This document shows positions 15,608-23,304 of a stretch of 33,138 bases of DNA, piece by piece. Source of the DNA: Oscillospiraceae bacterium (GTDB lineage Bacteria; Bacillota; Clostridia; Oscillospirales; Oscillospiraceae); assembly GCA_017519975.1 (NCBI GenBank), contig JAFWRM010000006.1, forward strand, positions 1-33,138, written 5' to 3'. Each line of letters begins with the position of its first letter. The first letter of the stretch is position 1. Made by a program: the position numbers and the translations under genes. Below the pieces are notes generated by a model. The model saw only the letters and a program-made list of their open reading frames with translations. It was not told where the DNA came from and did no database searches.

Positions 15608-17200
15608 TTATTCCCGGTTGAACTCCCGCAGGCGCAGGTCCGGGTTCTTGTTCAGCGCCCAGTTTACATTCCAGGGGGACGCGAACAGGAGCAGATCGTT
15701 GCCCCTGAAATCCTGCACCCACTTGGTATCGCTGGTCAGGTTCAGGGCGGCGATATCGATCTCCTCGTTGTCGATCCAGCGGATCACCTCATACGGCAGC
15801 GGGCGGCGGCGCACGTCCACGCCGTATTCCGTCTTCAGCCGGTATTCCAGCACCTCGAACTGAAGAACGCCCACGACGCCTACGATCACCTCTTCCATGC
15901 CGGTGTTCGGCTCGTGGAAGATCTGGATGGCTCCTTCCTGCGCGATCTGCTGAATGCCCTTTTCGAACTGCTTGCGCTTCATCGTATCGGTGCGTTCCAC
16001 CGCGGCAAAATGCTCCGGCGCAAAGGTCGGGATGCCCTCGAAGGTCACCTTATGCGATTTTTCGCACACCGTGTCGCCGATGGAAAAGATGCCGGGATCG
16101 AACACCCCGATGATGTCCCCGGCGTATGCCTCGTCGATGACGGCGCGCTCCGACGCCATCAGCTGCTGGGGCTGGGCCAGACGCAGCGCCTTGCCCCCCT
16201 GCACGTGATAATACTCCCTGTCCCTCTCAAACTTTCCGGAACAGATGCGCATGAAGGCGATGCGGTCCCGGTGGGCCTTGTTCATGTTGGCCTGGATCTT
16301 GAAAACGAAGGCGGAGAAGCTGTCCTCAAAGGGATCCACGATCTCGTCCCCCGCCGTTCTCGGCAGCGGGGACATGGTCATCCGCAGGAAGCTCTCCAGA
16401 AAGGGCTCCACGCCGAAGTTGTTCAGAGCGGACCCGAAGAACACCGGGCTGAGCTTTCCGGCTCTCACCGCGTCCAGATCGAATTCATAGCCGGCCCCGT
16501 CCAGCAGCTCCACGTCGTCGCACAGGGCCGTTCTCAGCTTTTCCCCGATCAGCCCGTCCAGGGTATCGGTATCCTCCAGGCTGCAGGCGATCGCGCTGAT
16601 GCGGTCCTGCCCCCGGTGGAACTCCCGGAAAGCCAGGATCTGACGGTTTTCGCGGTCGTAAACGCCCTTGAAGTCCACGCCGCTGCCGATGGGCCAGTTC
16701 ATGGGGTAGGTGCCGATGCCGAACTCGTTCTCCAGCTCCTCCATCAGGTCGTAGGGGCTGCGGGCGTCCCGGTCCAGCTTGTTGATGAAGGTGAAGATGG
16801 GGATGTGCCGCATGGCGCAGATCCGGAAAAGCTTCCGGGTCTGGGGCTCGATGCCCTTGGCCGCGTCTATGACCATGACGGCGCTGTCCGCCGCCATCAG
16901 CGTCCGGTAGGTATCCTCGGAAAAGTCCTGATGGCCCGGGGTGTCCAGGATGTTGATGCAGTATCCCTCATACTCGAACTGCATCACGGAGGACGTGATG
17001 GAGATCCCCCTCTGCTTTTCCAGCTCCATCCAGTCGGACACCGCGTGCCGCGCGGCGGCCTTTCCCTTGACGGCGCCTGCCTGCTGGATGGCGCCTCCGT
17101 AAAGCAGTAGCTTTTCCGTCAGCGTGGTCTTGCCAGCGTCCGGATGCGAAATGATCGCGAAGGTGCGCCGGCGGTTGATTTCGTGTTTCAGATCTGCCAT
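15608..17200 (-). CDS. prfC: Peptide chain release factor 3 (RF3, translational GTPase)
   Basis: 530 residues, the normal length of RF3. The GTPase motifs are all present: P-loop SHPDAGKTT (18-26), switch I with RGISITSS (64-71), DTPGH (86-90) and NKLD (140-143). Domains II and III follow, including the FFGSALNNFGV and EPFLESFL blocks typical of RF3 rather than EF-G. RF3 recycles RF1/RF2 from the ribosome after peptide release, using GTP. The ATG at 17200 is preceded by GGAG about 9 bp upstream. The lgt-like gene lies upstream on the same strand with a 77-bp gap, so cotranscription is possible. The gene is housekeeping and lies between the two halves of the catabolic island. Confidence 0.96.
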   Translation of the reverse strand: MADLKHEINRRRTFAIISHPDAGKTTLTEKLLLYGGAIQQAGAVKGKAAARHAVSDWMELEKQRGISITSSVMQFEYEGYCINILDTPGHQDFSEDTYRTLMAADSAVMVIDAAKGIEPQTRKLFRICAMRHIPIFTFINKLDRDARSPYDLMEELENEFGIGTYPMNWPIGSGVDFKGVYDRENRQILAFREFHRGQDRISAIACSLEDTDTLDGLIGEKLRTALCDDVELLDGAGYEFDLDAVRAGKLSPVFFGSALNNFGVEPFLESFLRMTMSPLPRTAGDEIVDPFEDSFSAFVFKIQANMNKAHRDRIAFMRICSGKFERDREYYHVQGGKALRLAQPQQLMASERAVIDEAYAGDIIGVFDPGIFSIGDTVCEKSHKVTFEGIPTFAPEHFAAVERTDTMKRKQFEKGIQQIAQEGAIQIFHEPNTGMEEVIVGVVGVLQFEVLEYRLKTEYGVDVRRRPLPYEVIRWIDNEEIDIAALNLTSDTKWVQDFRGNDLLLFASPWNVNWALNKNPDLRLREFNRE

Positions 17201-17277
17201 AAAACCAGTCTCCGTCCGTATTCTTTCATACAGGGCGATATGGTATCATAACGCGCCGGGAAAAGCAAAGCTTTTCT

Positions 17278-18063
17278 TCACGCCGCCGTCCGTGCCGGCC
17301 TCCCTCTCCGGATCACATGCCGGATGATCAGCGCCGCCAGCAGCAGCAGACTGATCCACTGGGAGACGGACAGACCGGCGTAGACCCCGCGGATCTCGTC
17401 CCCGCGGAAAAATTCACACACAAACCGCCCGACGGCGTACGCCGTCAGGTAGAACGGCAGTGCCTTTCCCTGCCCCCGATGCGCCCGCTCGAACAGAAGC
17501 ACGGCAATGAACAGGCAGAATTCCCCGGCTGAGCCTACCAGCTGCAGCGGAAAAAACGGGCGGTCGGCGGGGCCCCCGATGCTGTGGACGAACACCAGTC
17601 CCAGCCGCTCGCTCTCGAATCCGTAGCAGCATCCGCTGCAGAAGCAGCCAATGCGCCCGAACGCGTGAAACAGCGGCAGGCACGGGGCCGCGTAATCCCA
17701 GAACGCGGAACGGTCCAGCCGGTATTTCTTCAGATAGATCTGCACCGCCGCCAGGAACCCGAAAAGGCCTCCGTAGAAGACCATGCCGTTGAGCAGGATA
17801 TCCTTCAGAACGTCTCCGTGCTCACGCAGATACTCCCGGTTCTCCACAAGAAGCGGCAGCATCGTCAGCAGATACAGCAGCCGCGCCCCGAGGATCATGC
17901 CCACGACCCCCAGCGCCGCCGCGTTGGTGACGTCCACCTGCTTCAGATCCGGGAAGCTCCGGTGGCGCACAAGCAGCAGCACGGCGCAGCAGGCGCCGCC
18001 CGCAAGTCCGCACAGCCAGTAGACGGGTATGTCCCGTCCGAAAACAGTCAGATATGGAAACAT
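17278..18063 (-). CDS. lgt: Prolipoprotein diacylglyceryl transferase (Lgt) family protein
   Basis: 261 residues, about seven membrane segments. Lgt signatures are present: NGMVFYGGLFG (92-102), the GRIGCFCSGCCYG block (136-148) that contains the essential Arg (R137), FPLQL (171-175) and a C-terminal GRFVCEFFRGDE block. Lgt transfers diacylglycerol from phosphatidylglycerol to the lipobox cysteine of prolipoproteins in the cytoplasmic membrane. One deviation: the usual SFHGG histidine is a tyrosine (FYGG), as in a subset of Firmicute Lgt-like proteins. It may therefore be a paralogue rather than the sole Lgt. GGAGGG lies 5 bp before the ATG, and the terminator of the next gene abuts it. Confidence 0.85.
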   Translation of the reverse strand: MFPYLTVFGRDIPVYWLCGLAGGACCAVLLLVRHRSFPDLKQVDVTNAAALGVVGMILGARLLYLLTMLPLLVENREYLREHGDVLKDILLNGMVFYGGLFGFLAAVQIYLKKYRLDRSAFWDYAAPCLPLFHAFGRIGCFCSGCCYGFESERLGLVFVHSIGGPADRPFFPLQLVGSAGEFCLFIAVLLFERAHRGQGKALPFYLTAYAVGRFVCEFFRGDEIRGVYAGLSVSQWISLLLLAALIIRHVIRRGRPARTAA

Positions 18064-18073
18064 CGTTCCCTCC

Positions 18074-18110
18074 GAAAAAAAACAAAGGGGAGCTGCCGCT
18101 GGCAGCTCCC
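18074..18110 (-). terminator. Intrinsic terminator after the DUF4190-type gene
   Basis: A perfect 10-bp stem, GGGAGCTGCC / GGCAGCTCCC (18088-18097 and 18101-18110), with a 3-nt loop is followed on the minus strand by CCTTTGTTTTTTTT. It lies immediately upstream of the lgt ribosome site. Confidence 0.85.
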
Positions 18111-18123
18111 TTTCCGAGTATTC

Positions 18124-18597
18124 TCAGCCTTTGAGTCCGCTCAGTCCTCCAAACGCGAGCACACTGGCCGCGCAGGCAAGCGCGCACACGACGAAAACGG
18201 CGCTGAGCACCAGACCTACGATGCTGCACACGAAGCCGGCGGTGGCCATCTTCGTCTGGCTCTGCTTCCTCGCCCTGGCGCTGATGATGACGCCGGCGAT
18301 ACCGAGTGCCAGACCGACCCAGACGTAGACAAAGGCAAAAACGATGGACAGGATGCCTACGACCAGGGCGACGATGGACAGCGTGGAGTTCGTACTCTCA
18401 TCCGCGCGGTATCCGGCGGCACCTTCCACGTCGCTCTCCAGCTTCTGCCCGGTGGCGGCGGCCTTCATCTCCTCCGCAACTTCCCTGCCCTCGCTGACGA
18501 CGTCCTGGAAGCTGTCCTTGGCCTTATCGGCCACGTCGCTCAGCCCTTCCTTGGCTGATTCCAGAGTTTCCTTTAGCTTATCTTCAAAATCAGACAT
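18124..18597 (-). CDS. DUF4190-type small membrane protein with amphipathic N-terminal helix
   Basis: 157 residues. The N-terminal third (about 1-50) is a charged, alanine-rich amphipathic helix resembling YtxH/CsbD-type stress proteins. Two hydrophobic segments follow (about 72-105 and 117-149), with a basic ARARKQSQTK loop between them, the pattern of DUF4190 proteins. Function unknown; envelope or stress roles are commonly proposed for such proteins. ATG 18597 is chosen because GGGGAGG lies 8 bp ahead; an in-frame ATG 24 bp upstream overlaps that site. It has its own promoter and terminator. Confidence 0.75.
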   Translation of the reverse strand: MSDFEDKLKETLESAKEGLSDVADKAKDSFQDVVSEGREVAEEMKAAATGQKLESDVEGAAGYRADESTNSTLSIVALVVGILSIVFAFVYVWVGLALGIAGVIISARARKQSQTKMATAGFVCSIVGLVLSAVFVVCALACAASVLAFGGLSGLKG

Positions 18598-18633
18598 GGC
18601 ATGAACCTCCCCTTTGTTCATTTGGATGGTTTA

Positions 18634-18662
18634 AATGTAGCACAGGGCCCCTTCCGTGTCAA
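18634..18662 (-). promoter_or_regulatory. Promoter of the DUF4190-type gene
   Basis: On the minus strand: a perfect TTGACA (18662-18657), 17 bp, TACATT (18639-18634). The start codon is 37 bp downstream. Confidence 0.65.
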
Positions 18663-18719
18663 CGGAAAACAGCAGTGCATCCTCCCCTTCGTCCCGCGCG
18701 GCAAAATGGCGCCTATCCC

Positions 18720-18748
18720 TTGTATTCTTCCCCGACAGCACCTATAAT
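18720..18748 (+). promoter_or_regulatory. Promoter of the CMD-UroD2 operon
   Basis: TTGTAT (18720-18725), 17 bp, a perfect TATAAT (18743-18748). GAGGAGG and the start codon at 18788 follow. Confidence 0.6.
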
Positions 18749-18787
18749 GGAGGCCGTACATAAATATTAGAATGAGGAGGATCCCCC

Positions 18788-19117
18788 ATGGACAGCAAGA
18801 ACTTCTTCGAAGTCTGGGCGAAGGAGAGCCCGGAGACGAGCAAGGCCTTCTTTGATTTTGCCGGCGCCATCGGAAAATACGGCGGGCTCGACCCCAAGAC
18901 CTTCCAGCTGGTGTACATCGGCATGCAGGTGTGCCGCGGCAACGTGGCCTCCGTGTGCGGTCATACCGCCTTCGCCAAGGCGGCCGGCGCCACCCGGGAG
19001 GAGATCATCGGTGTCATCGCCACCAGCATGATGGAGGTGGGCATCAACGGCGCCTGCGACTGTCTGGTCCCCGCTCTGGAAGCCTACGACAACGCGCCCG
19101 GCCCCGACGGGGAGTAA
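18788..19117 (+). CDS. Carboxymuconolactone decarboxylase (CMD/AhpD-like) family protein
   Basis: 109 residues, all-helical, with the CMD-family core ending in GHTAFAKAAGATREEI. The AhpD-type C-x-x-C-x-x-x-H site is not kept. Relative to the conserved H59, the CxxC positions read N-V-A-S, while C49 and C57 lie elsewhere. A peroxidase role is therefore doubtful, and a decarboxylase-type or binding role is possible. GAGGAGG lies about 8 bp before the ATG. The UroD-family gene follows after 89 bp without a terminator, so the two form an operon. CMD-family proteins often accompany aromatic or quinone catabolism, which agrees with the region. Confidence 0.75.
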   Translation: MDSKNFFEVWAKESPETSKAFFDFAGAIGKYGGLDPKTFQLVYIGMQVCRGNVASVCGHTAFAKAAGATREEIIGVIATSMMEVGINGACDCLVPALEAYDNAPGPDGE

Positions 19118-19206
19118 GCGGAGCCGGATCCGCGCAGGGCACCGGCTGCATTTCCGCCGTCGAATGGAGGCGGAGAACAATCATCGAGCATAAAGGAGTG
19201 TTATCA

Positions 19207-20226
19207 ATGCTCAGCAAAAAGGAAAATTTTCTGGAAACATTGAAGATCGACGGCAAGCCCGACCGTCTGGTAAAGCAGTTCGAGGGCACCGTTTTTCTTC
19301 CCGGCGATCCTGTAAACACGTTCGTGCGCGGCAACCGCTTTCCGGGTATGCCGCCGATGCAGGATCTGTGGGGCACCACCATTCTGTGGCCGGAGGGCTC
19401 CATCGGGGCAATGCCTCACGTGACGGAGGAGAACAAAGTGGTGCGCGACGTCACCTGCTGGCGGGAATTCACAAAGGTCCCGGACCTCATTGCCAACTGT
19501 TCGGCGGAGGATCTCTGGGCGCCCTACTTCGAACGCGTGGCCCAGGTTGACCGGGGAGAGAACCTGCTGATGATGTTTGCCCCCACCGGTCTGTTCGAAC
19601 GCACTCACTTCCTGATGGGCTTTGAGGACACCTTCCTGAACATCATGATCGAGCCGGAAGCCATGGAGGATCTGGAAGCCGCCATCGGCGAATACCGCTA
19701 CAACGGCATGAAACTGATGACCGACATCGTCCACCCGGACATCATCCTCTCCCACGACGACTGGGGCAGCAAGACCAACCTGTTCATGCGTCCCGACCAG
19801 TGGCGTGAGCTGATCAAGAAAAACTATCAGAAGACCTACGATTATCTGCACGACAACGGCGTGATCATCATGCACCACGCCGACTCCTACCTGATGCCCA
19901 TCATTCAGGATATGGTCGATCTGCACATCGACATCTGGCAGGGCGCGCTGCCCCAGAACGACATCGTCACGGTGCTGAAGGAAACGGAAGGCCGCATGAC
20001 GGTCATGGGCGGCCTGGACGCCGCGATCGTGGACCGCGCCGATTCCACTGAGGAGGAGATCCGCGCCGAGACCCGCCGCGCCTGCGACGAATACGCCAGA
20101 TACGGCCACTTCATCCCCTGCATCACCTACGGCGGACCCGGCACCGTGTATCCCCAGGCGGACCGGTTCATCGACGACGAGATCGACCGCTGGAACATGG
20201 AGCATTTCGGCGTCTGTTCCGAGTAA
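19207..20226 (+). CDS. UroD-family protein 2, with Asp in place of the metal-site Cys
   Basis: 339 residues with a UroD-like barrel. It shares HDDWGS (183-188) with the paralogue at 14373-15449, but the HSCG block reads H-H224-A-D226-S here, so the cysteine ligand is replaced by aspartate. Uroporphyrinogen decarboxylase activity is unlikely: no haem genes are nearby and the HemE N-terminal signature is missing. A methyltransferase-like or lyase function on a small molecule is conceivable, but a zinc-thiolate mechanism would need another ligand. AAAGGAGTG lies just before the ATG. It is cotranscribed with the CMD-like gene and ended by a strong terminator. Confidence 0.75.
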   Translation: MLSKKENFLETLKIDGKPDRLVKQFEGTVFLPGDPVNTFVRGNRFPGMPPMQDLWGTTILWPEGSIGAMPHVTEENKVVRDVTCWREFTKVPDLIANCSAEDLWAPYFERVAQVDRGENLLMMFAPTGLFERTHFLMGFEDTFLNIMIEPEAMEDLEAAIGEYRYNGMKLMTDIVHPDIILSHDDWGSKTNLFMRPDQWRELIKKNYQKTYDYLHDNGVIIMHHADSYLMPIIQDMVDLHIDIWQGALPQNDIVTVLKETEGRMTVMGGLDAAIVDRADSTEEEIRAETRRACDEYARYGHFIPCITYGGPGTVYPQADRFIDDEIDRWNMEHFGVCSE

Positions 20227-20245
20227 GCTCCGCTTTCTGTTTTCA

Positions 20246-20281
20246 AAAAGGAATCGCCGCATGGCGGCGATTCCTTTTTTT
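20246..20281 (+). terminator. Strong intrinsic terminator after UroD-family gene 2
   Basis: A 13-bp stem (20248-20260 with 20264-20276) with an ATG loop is followed by a run of seven T. Confidence 0.88.
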
Positions 20282-20304
20282 CATCGTTCCTTCCCGCCTT
20301 CTCT

Positions 20305-20333
20305 TTGACGGGGAGACCATAACGCAATATAAT
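20305..20333 (+). promoter_or_regulatory. Promoter of the 2-oxoacid:ferredoxin oxidoreductase operon
   Basis: TTGACG (20305-20310), 17 bp, a perfect TATAAT (20328-20333). The first start codon is at 20394 behind AGGGAGGG. Confidence 0.7.
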
Positions 20334-20393
20334 GGTTTCGGAACATCCGCCGGCCGATCCGTGATCCGGCTGGCGCGACAAGGGAGGGAAACC

Positions 20394-20945
20394 ATGCAGA
20401 AGATCAAATTCTATGGAGTCGGCGGTCAGGGCGCCGTTACGGCCGCCAAGGTGCTGTCCATCGCGGTGTGCCTGTATCAGGACGAGTACGCCGTGACCGT
20501 ACCGGTCTACAGCCACGAGCGGCGCGGTTCCCCGGTATACGCCCATATCATCGTGGACGATCAGCCCGTACTGCTCAACTGCTACGTGTATGAGCCGGAC
20601 ATCGTCGTCGTGTTCGACGACGATCTCATCGACATGGGGGTTGACGTGGCCGAGGGATGCTCGCCGGACACGGTCCTGGTCCTCAATACCCGGCGGCCGG
20701 AGACGGCGGAGCGCTACCGCCGGGCGGGCGGCTTCCGCCGGATCCTCACCTGCGACGCCACCGGCGCCGCCGTAAAGACCATCGGGCTGAACATCCCCAA
20801 CAGCGCCATGCTCGGAGCACTGGCCCGGACCGGCGTCGTGTCCATCGACGCCGTCGGCAGCGCGCTGCGGGACGCTTTCGGAAAGGCGGGTGAAAAGAAT
20901 GTCAACGCCGCGGAATACGCCTATGAACACACCCAGGACGCGTAA
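20394..20945 (+). CDS. 2-oxoacid:ferredoxin oxidoreductase, gamma subunit
   Basis: 183 residues of the POR/VOR gamma family. The N-terminal signature G8-V-G-G-Q-G13 with TAAKVL directly follows, and the YSHERRGSPVYA block is typical. The gamma chain helps bind CoA and stabilises the four-subunit complex, which oxidatively decarboxylates a 2-oxoacid to acyl-CoA with reduction of ferredoxin in the cytoplasm. The order gamma-delta-alpha-beta is that of archaeal and clostridial four-subunit enzymes. Its 3' end overlaps the delta gene by about 47 bp. Substrate (pyruvate, 2-oxoisovalerate, aryl-pyruvate) is not evident from sequence. Confidence 0.88.
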   Translation: MQKIKFYGVGGQGAVTAAKVLSIAVCLYQDEYAVTVPVYSHERRGSPVYAHIIVDDQPVLLNCYVYEPDIVVVFDDDLIDMGVDVAEGCSPDTVLVLNTRRPETAERYRRAGGFRRILTCDATGAAVKTIGLNIPNSAMLGALARTGVVSIDAVGSALRDAFGKAGEKNVNAAEYAYEHTQDA

Positions 20946-21210
20946 GGTCCTCGGCCCGTGCTCCCACGTGCTGGTGGCCGCCCGGACCGGAAGCTGGCGC
21001 ACGGAGCGCCCGAAAGCGGACGAGGCGCTGTGCGTCCGCTGCGGGACCTGCGCCCGTTACTGCCCCACCGCCTGCATCACGGTCCATCGGGAGGGACCTC
21101 CCCTTTCGTTCGACTGGGATTACTGCAAGGGCTGCGGCATCTGCGCCAACGAGTGCCCGAAGCAGGCGCTTACCATGATCGCCGAAGGGAGTGAAGAAGC
21201 ATGTCCGTAA
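20899..21210 (+). CDS. 2-oxoacid:ferredoxin oxidoreductase, delta subunit (2x[4Fe-4S] ferredoxin)
   Basis: 103 residues from ATG 20899; in-frame GTG 20890 and ATG 20923 are alternatives, and the purine-rich GGCGGGTGAAAAGA ahead of 20899 favours it. Two complete 4Fe-4S motifs are present: C45-x2-C48-x2-C51-x3-C55-P and C76-x2-C79-x2-C82-x3-C86-P. It passes electrons from the catalytic beta subunit to ferredoxin. It overlaps both neighbours (gamma by 47 bp, alpha by 10 bp), which implies tightly coupled translation. Confidence 0.85.
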   Translation: MSTPRNTPMNTPRTRKVLGPCSHVLVAARTGSWRTERPKADEALCVRCGTCARYCPTACITVHREGPPLSFDWDYCKGCGICANECPKQALTMIAEGSEEACP

Positions 21211-22406
21211 AACTGTTCGACGGCAACAGCGCCGCCGTAGAGGCGATCCGCCTTGCGCGGCCCGGCGTCATCGCGGCGTATCCCATCACGCCGCAGAGCG
21301 GGATCGCGGAGCGGCTGGCGGATGAGGTCGCCGATGGGCGCATACGGGCGGAATACGTCCGCGTGGAATCGGAGCACACCGCCATGTCCGTGGCTGTCGG
21401 CGCCCAGCTGACCGGCGTGCGCGTGGCGACGGCCACAGCCTCCGTCGGTCTTGCCCTCATGCATGAGGTATGCGGCGTGGCCGCCGGCTGCCGCGTGCCC
21501 ATCGTCATGCCGGTGGTGAACCGGTCGCTGGCGTCCCCGTGGTCCCTCTGGTGCGACCACTCGGACACGATGGCCGAGCGGGATACCGGCTGGCTTCAGT
21601 ATTACTGCGCCACCGTGCAGGAGGTGCTGGATCTCACCCTGTGCGCCTATCGCATCGCGGAGCACGGGGACGTGCTCACGCCCGCCATGGTGTGTCTGGA
21701 CGGCTTTTTCCTGTCCCACTCCATGCAGCGGGTGGAAACGCCCTCCGACGAAGAGGCGTGGACCTTCGTAGGGCCCTACGTGAGAAAAAACATGTACCTG
21801 GATCCGGAGGACGTCATGTTCGTCAACGCCCTGTGCCCGACCTTCGAACACACGGAGATGAAGTATCAGCAGGCCGTCGGCTTCGAACGGGCCGCGGAAG
21901 TGACGAAGGACGTGTTTTCGGAATTTGAACGGCGCTTCGGCAGAAAGCTGAGCACGGTGGAATGCTACCGTCTGGAGGATGCGGACGTCGCCGTGGTCAC
22001 CATCGGTTCCATGTCCGGCGCGGCCAGATATGTGGCCGACCAGCTGCGGGCCGCGGGCGTGCGGGCCGGCGTGCTGCGCATCTGCATGTTCCGCCCCTTC
22101 CCGGCCGAAGAGGTCCGGCAGGCGCTGAAAAACGTGAAGGTCGTCGGCGTTGTGGACCGCTCCAGCGGCCTTGGCGCAGCCCAGGGCCCGGTATGCTCGG
22201 AGGTCAAGGCCGCCTGTTACGGAGAGAGCCCGAGGATCTTCTCCTTCATCGGAGGCATCGCCGGGCGCGACATCTCCGACATCTCCTTCCGCAGGATCTT
22301 CGGAGAACTGCAGGAGGTCTGCGAAGGACGGCGTGACGTCTGCACCCGCTGGTTCGACGCAAGCGAAGACGCCATGAACATAAGGGAGGTCGAAACGCCA
22401 TGCTGA
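21201..22406 (+). CDS. 2-oxoacid:ferredoxin oxidoreductase, alpha subunit
   Basis: 401 residues. The pyrimidine-binding domain at the N-terminus carries the AYPITPQS signature (26-33) and an ESEHTAMSVAVGAQ block, and a transketolase-C-like domain fills about 240-380. The alpha chain forms the thiamine diphosphate site together with beta. Length matches PorA/VorB. The start overlaps the delta gene by 10 bp and the stop overlaps the beta start. The sequence carries no decisive feature for pyruvate versus branched or aryl 2-oxoacids. Confidence 0.9.
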   Translation: MSVKLFDGNSAAVEAIRLARPGVIAAYPITPQSGIAERLADEVADGRIRAEYVRVESEHTAMSVAVGAQLTGVRVATATASVGLALMHEVCGVAAGCRVPIVMPVVNRSLASPWSLWCDHSDTMAERDTGWLQYYCATVQEVLDLTLCAYRIAEHGDVLTPAMVCLDGFFLSHSMQRVETPSDEEAWTFVGPYVRKNMYLDPEDVMFVNALCPTFEHTEMKYQQAVGFERAAEVTKDVFSEFERRFGRKLSTVECYRLEDADVAVVTIGSMSGAARYVADQLRAAGVRAGVLRICMFRPFPAEEVRQALKNVKVVGVVDRSSGLGAAQGPVCSEVKAACYGESPRIFSFIGGIAGRDISDISFRRIFGELQEVCEGRRDVCTRWFDASEDAMNIREVETPC

Positions 22407-23272
22407 CATACAAGGTACAGCCGAAGGGCGCGGTCTCGCCCGGCATGAACACCTGCCAGGGCTGCATGATCGACGTGATCTTCCGCAACGCGCTGGACGT
22501 TCTTGGTCCCGACACCGTTCTTGTCATCCCGCCGGGGTGCGCCGCCCAGTTTTCCGGGTGCGGTCCGGAGGCCTCTGTCACCGTGCCCGGCATTCAGGGA
22601 AACCTGGAAAACTCCGCCGCCATCGCCACCGGGATCGCCCGCGGTTTCCGCCATCAGGGCAACGAACACACCCACGTCGTGGTCATCGCCGGCGACGGCG
22701 GCACGGTGGACATCGGTCTGCAGTCTCTCAGCGGAGCCATGGAACGCAACGAGAACATCCTGTACATCTGCTACGACAACGAGGCCTACATGAACACGGG
22801 CGTTCAGGGCAGCAGCTCGACCCCGCTGGCCGCCTCCACGACGACCACCCCCGCCGGAAAGCCGGTAAACAGCAAGGATCTGATCCAGATCGTGATGGCG
22901 CATCACGTTCCCTACGCCGCTACGGCCTCTGTCGCCAACATCCCCGATCTGCGGAGGAAGGTGGAGAAGGCCCGGGATATCCGCGGCTGCCGGGTGCTGC
23001 ACGTCATGAGCCCCTGTCCGACCGGCTGGGGCTACCCTCCCGCAAAGACCGTCGAGGTGGCCCGGGAGGCGATCAACAGCGGCGCCTGGGTCCTGCTGGA
23101 ATATGAGGAAGGAAAGATCCGGCTCGGAAAAAAGCCGTCGGACCTGGGGCACGTGGAGAAGTACTTCGCGCTGCAGAAGCGCTTCCGGAACGCGGACGAA
23201 GAGGACATGCGGAGAGCCGGCGCCCACATTGCGGAGCGCTACGCCTGGCTGGAGAAGATGGCCGCTCTATGA
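22400..23272 (+). CDS. 2-oxoacid:ferredoxin oxidoreductase, beta subunit (thiamine diphosphate-binding)
   Basis: 290 residues. The thiamine diphosphate motif starts with G98-D-G-G101 and ends in Y125-D-N-E-A-Y-M-N-T-G134. Proximal iron-sulfur ligands are seen as C19-x-x-C22 and C47, with a further cysteine at 54. This is the catalytic chain for oxidative decarboxylation and CoA acylation. GGGAGGTCG lies ahead of its start, inside the 3' end of alpha. A ketopantoate-reductase-like gene follows after 32 bp and completes the operon. Confidence 0.9.
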   Translation: MLTYKVQPKGAVSPGMNTCQGCMIDVIFRNALDVLGPDTVLVIPPGCAAQFSGCGPEASVTVPGIQGNLENSAAIATGIARGFRHQGNEHTHVVVIAGDGGTVDIGLQSLSGAMERNENILYICYDNEAYMNTGVQGSSSTPLAASTTTTPAGKPVNSKDLIQIVMAHHVPYAATASVANIPDLRRKVEKARDIRGCRVLHVMSPCPTGWGYPPAKTVEVAREAINSGAWVLLEYEEGKIRLGKKPSDLGHVEKYFALQKRFRNADEEDMRRAGAHIAERYAWLEKMAAL

Positions 23273-23304
23273 CCGGTCCGCACGATCGTAAAGGAGGAAT
23301 GCGA

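Noticed and set aside
14373-20226. Haem biosynthesis by the UroD-family genes
   Set aside because: No other hem genes are near, the HemE N-terminal signature is not seen, and two diverged copies lie among catabolic genes.
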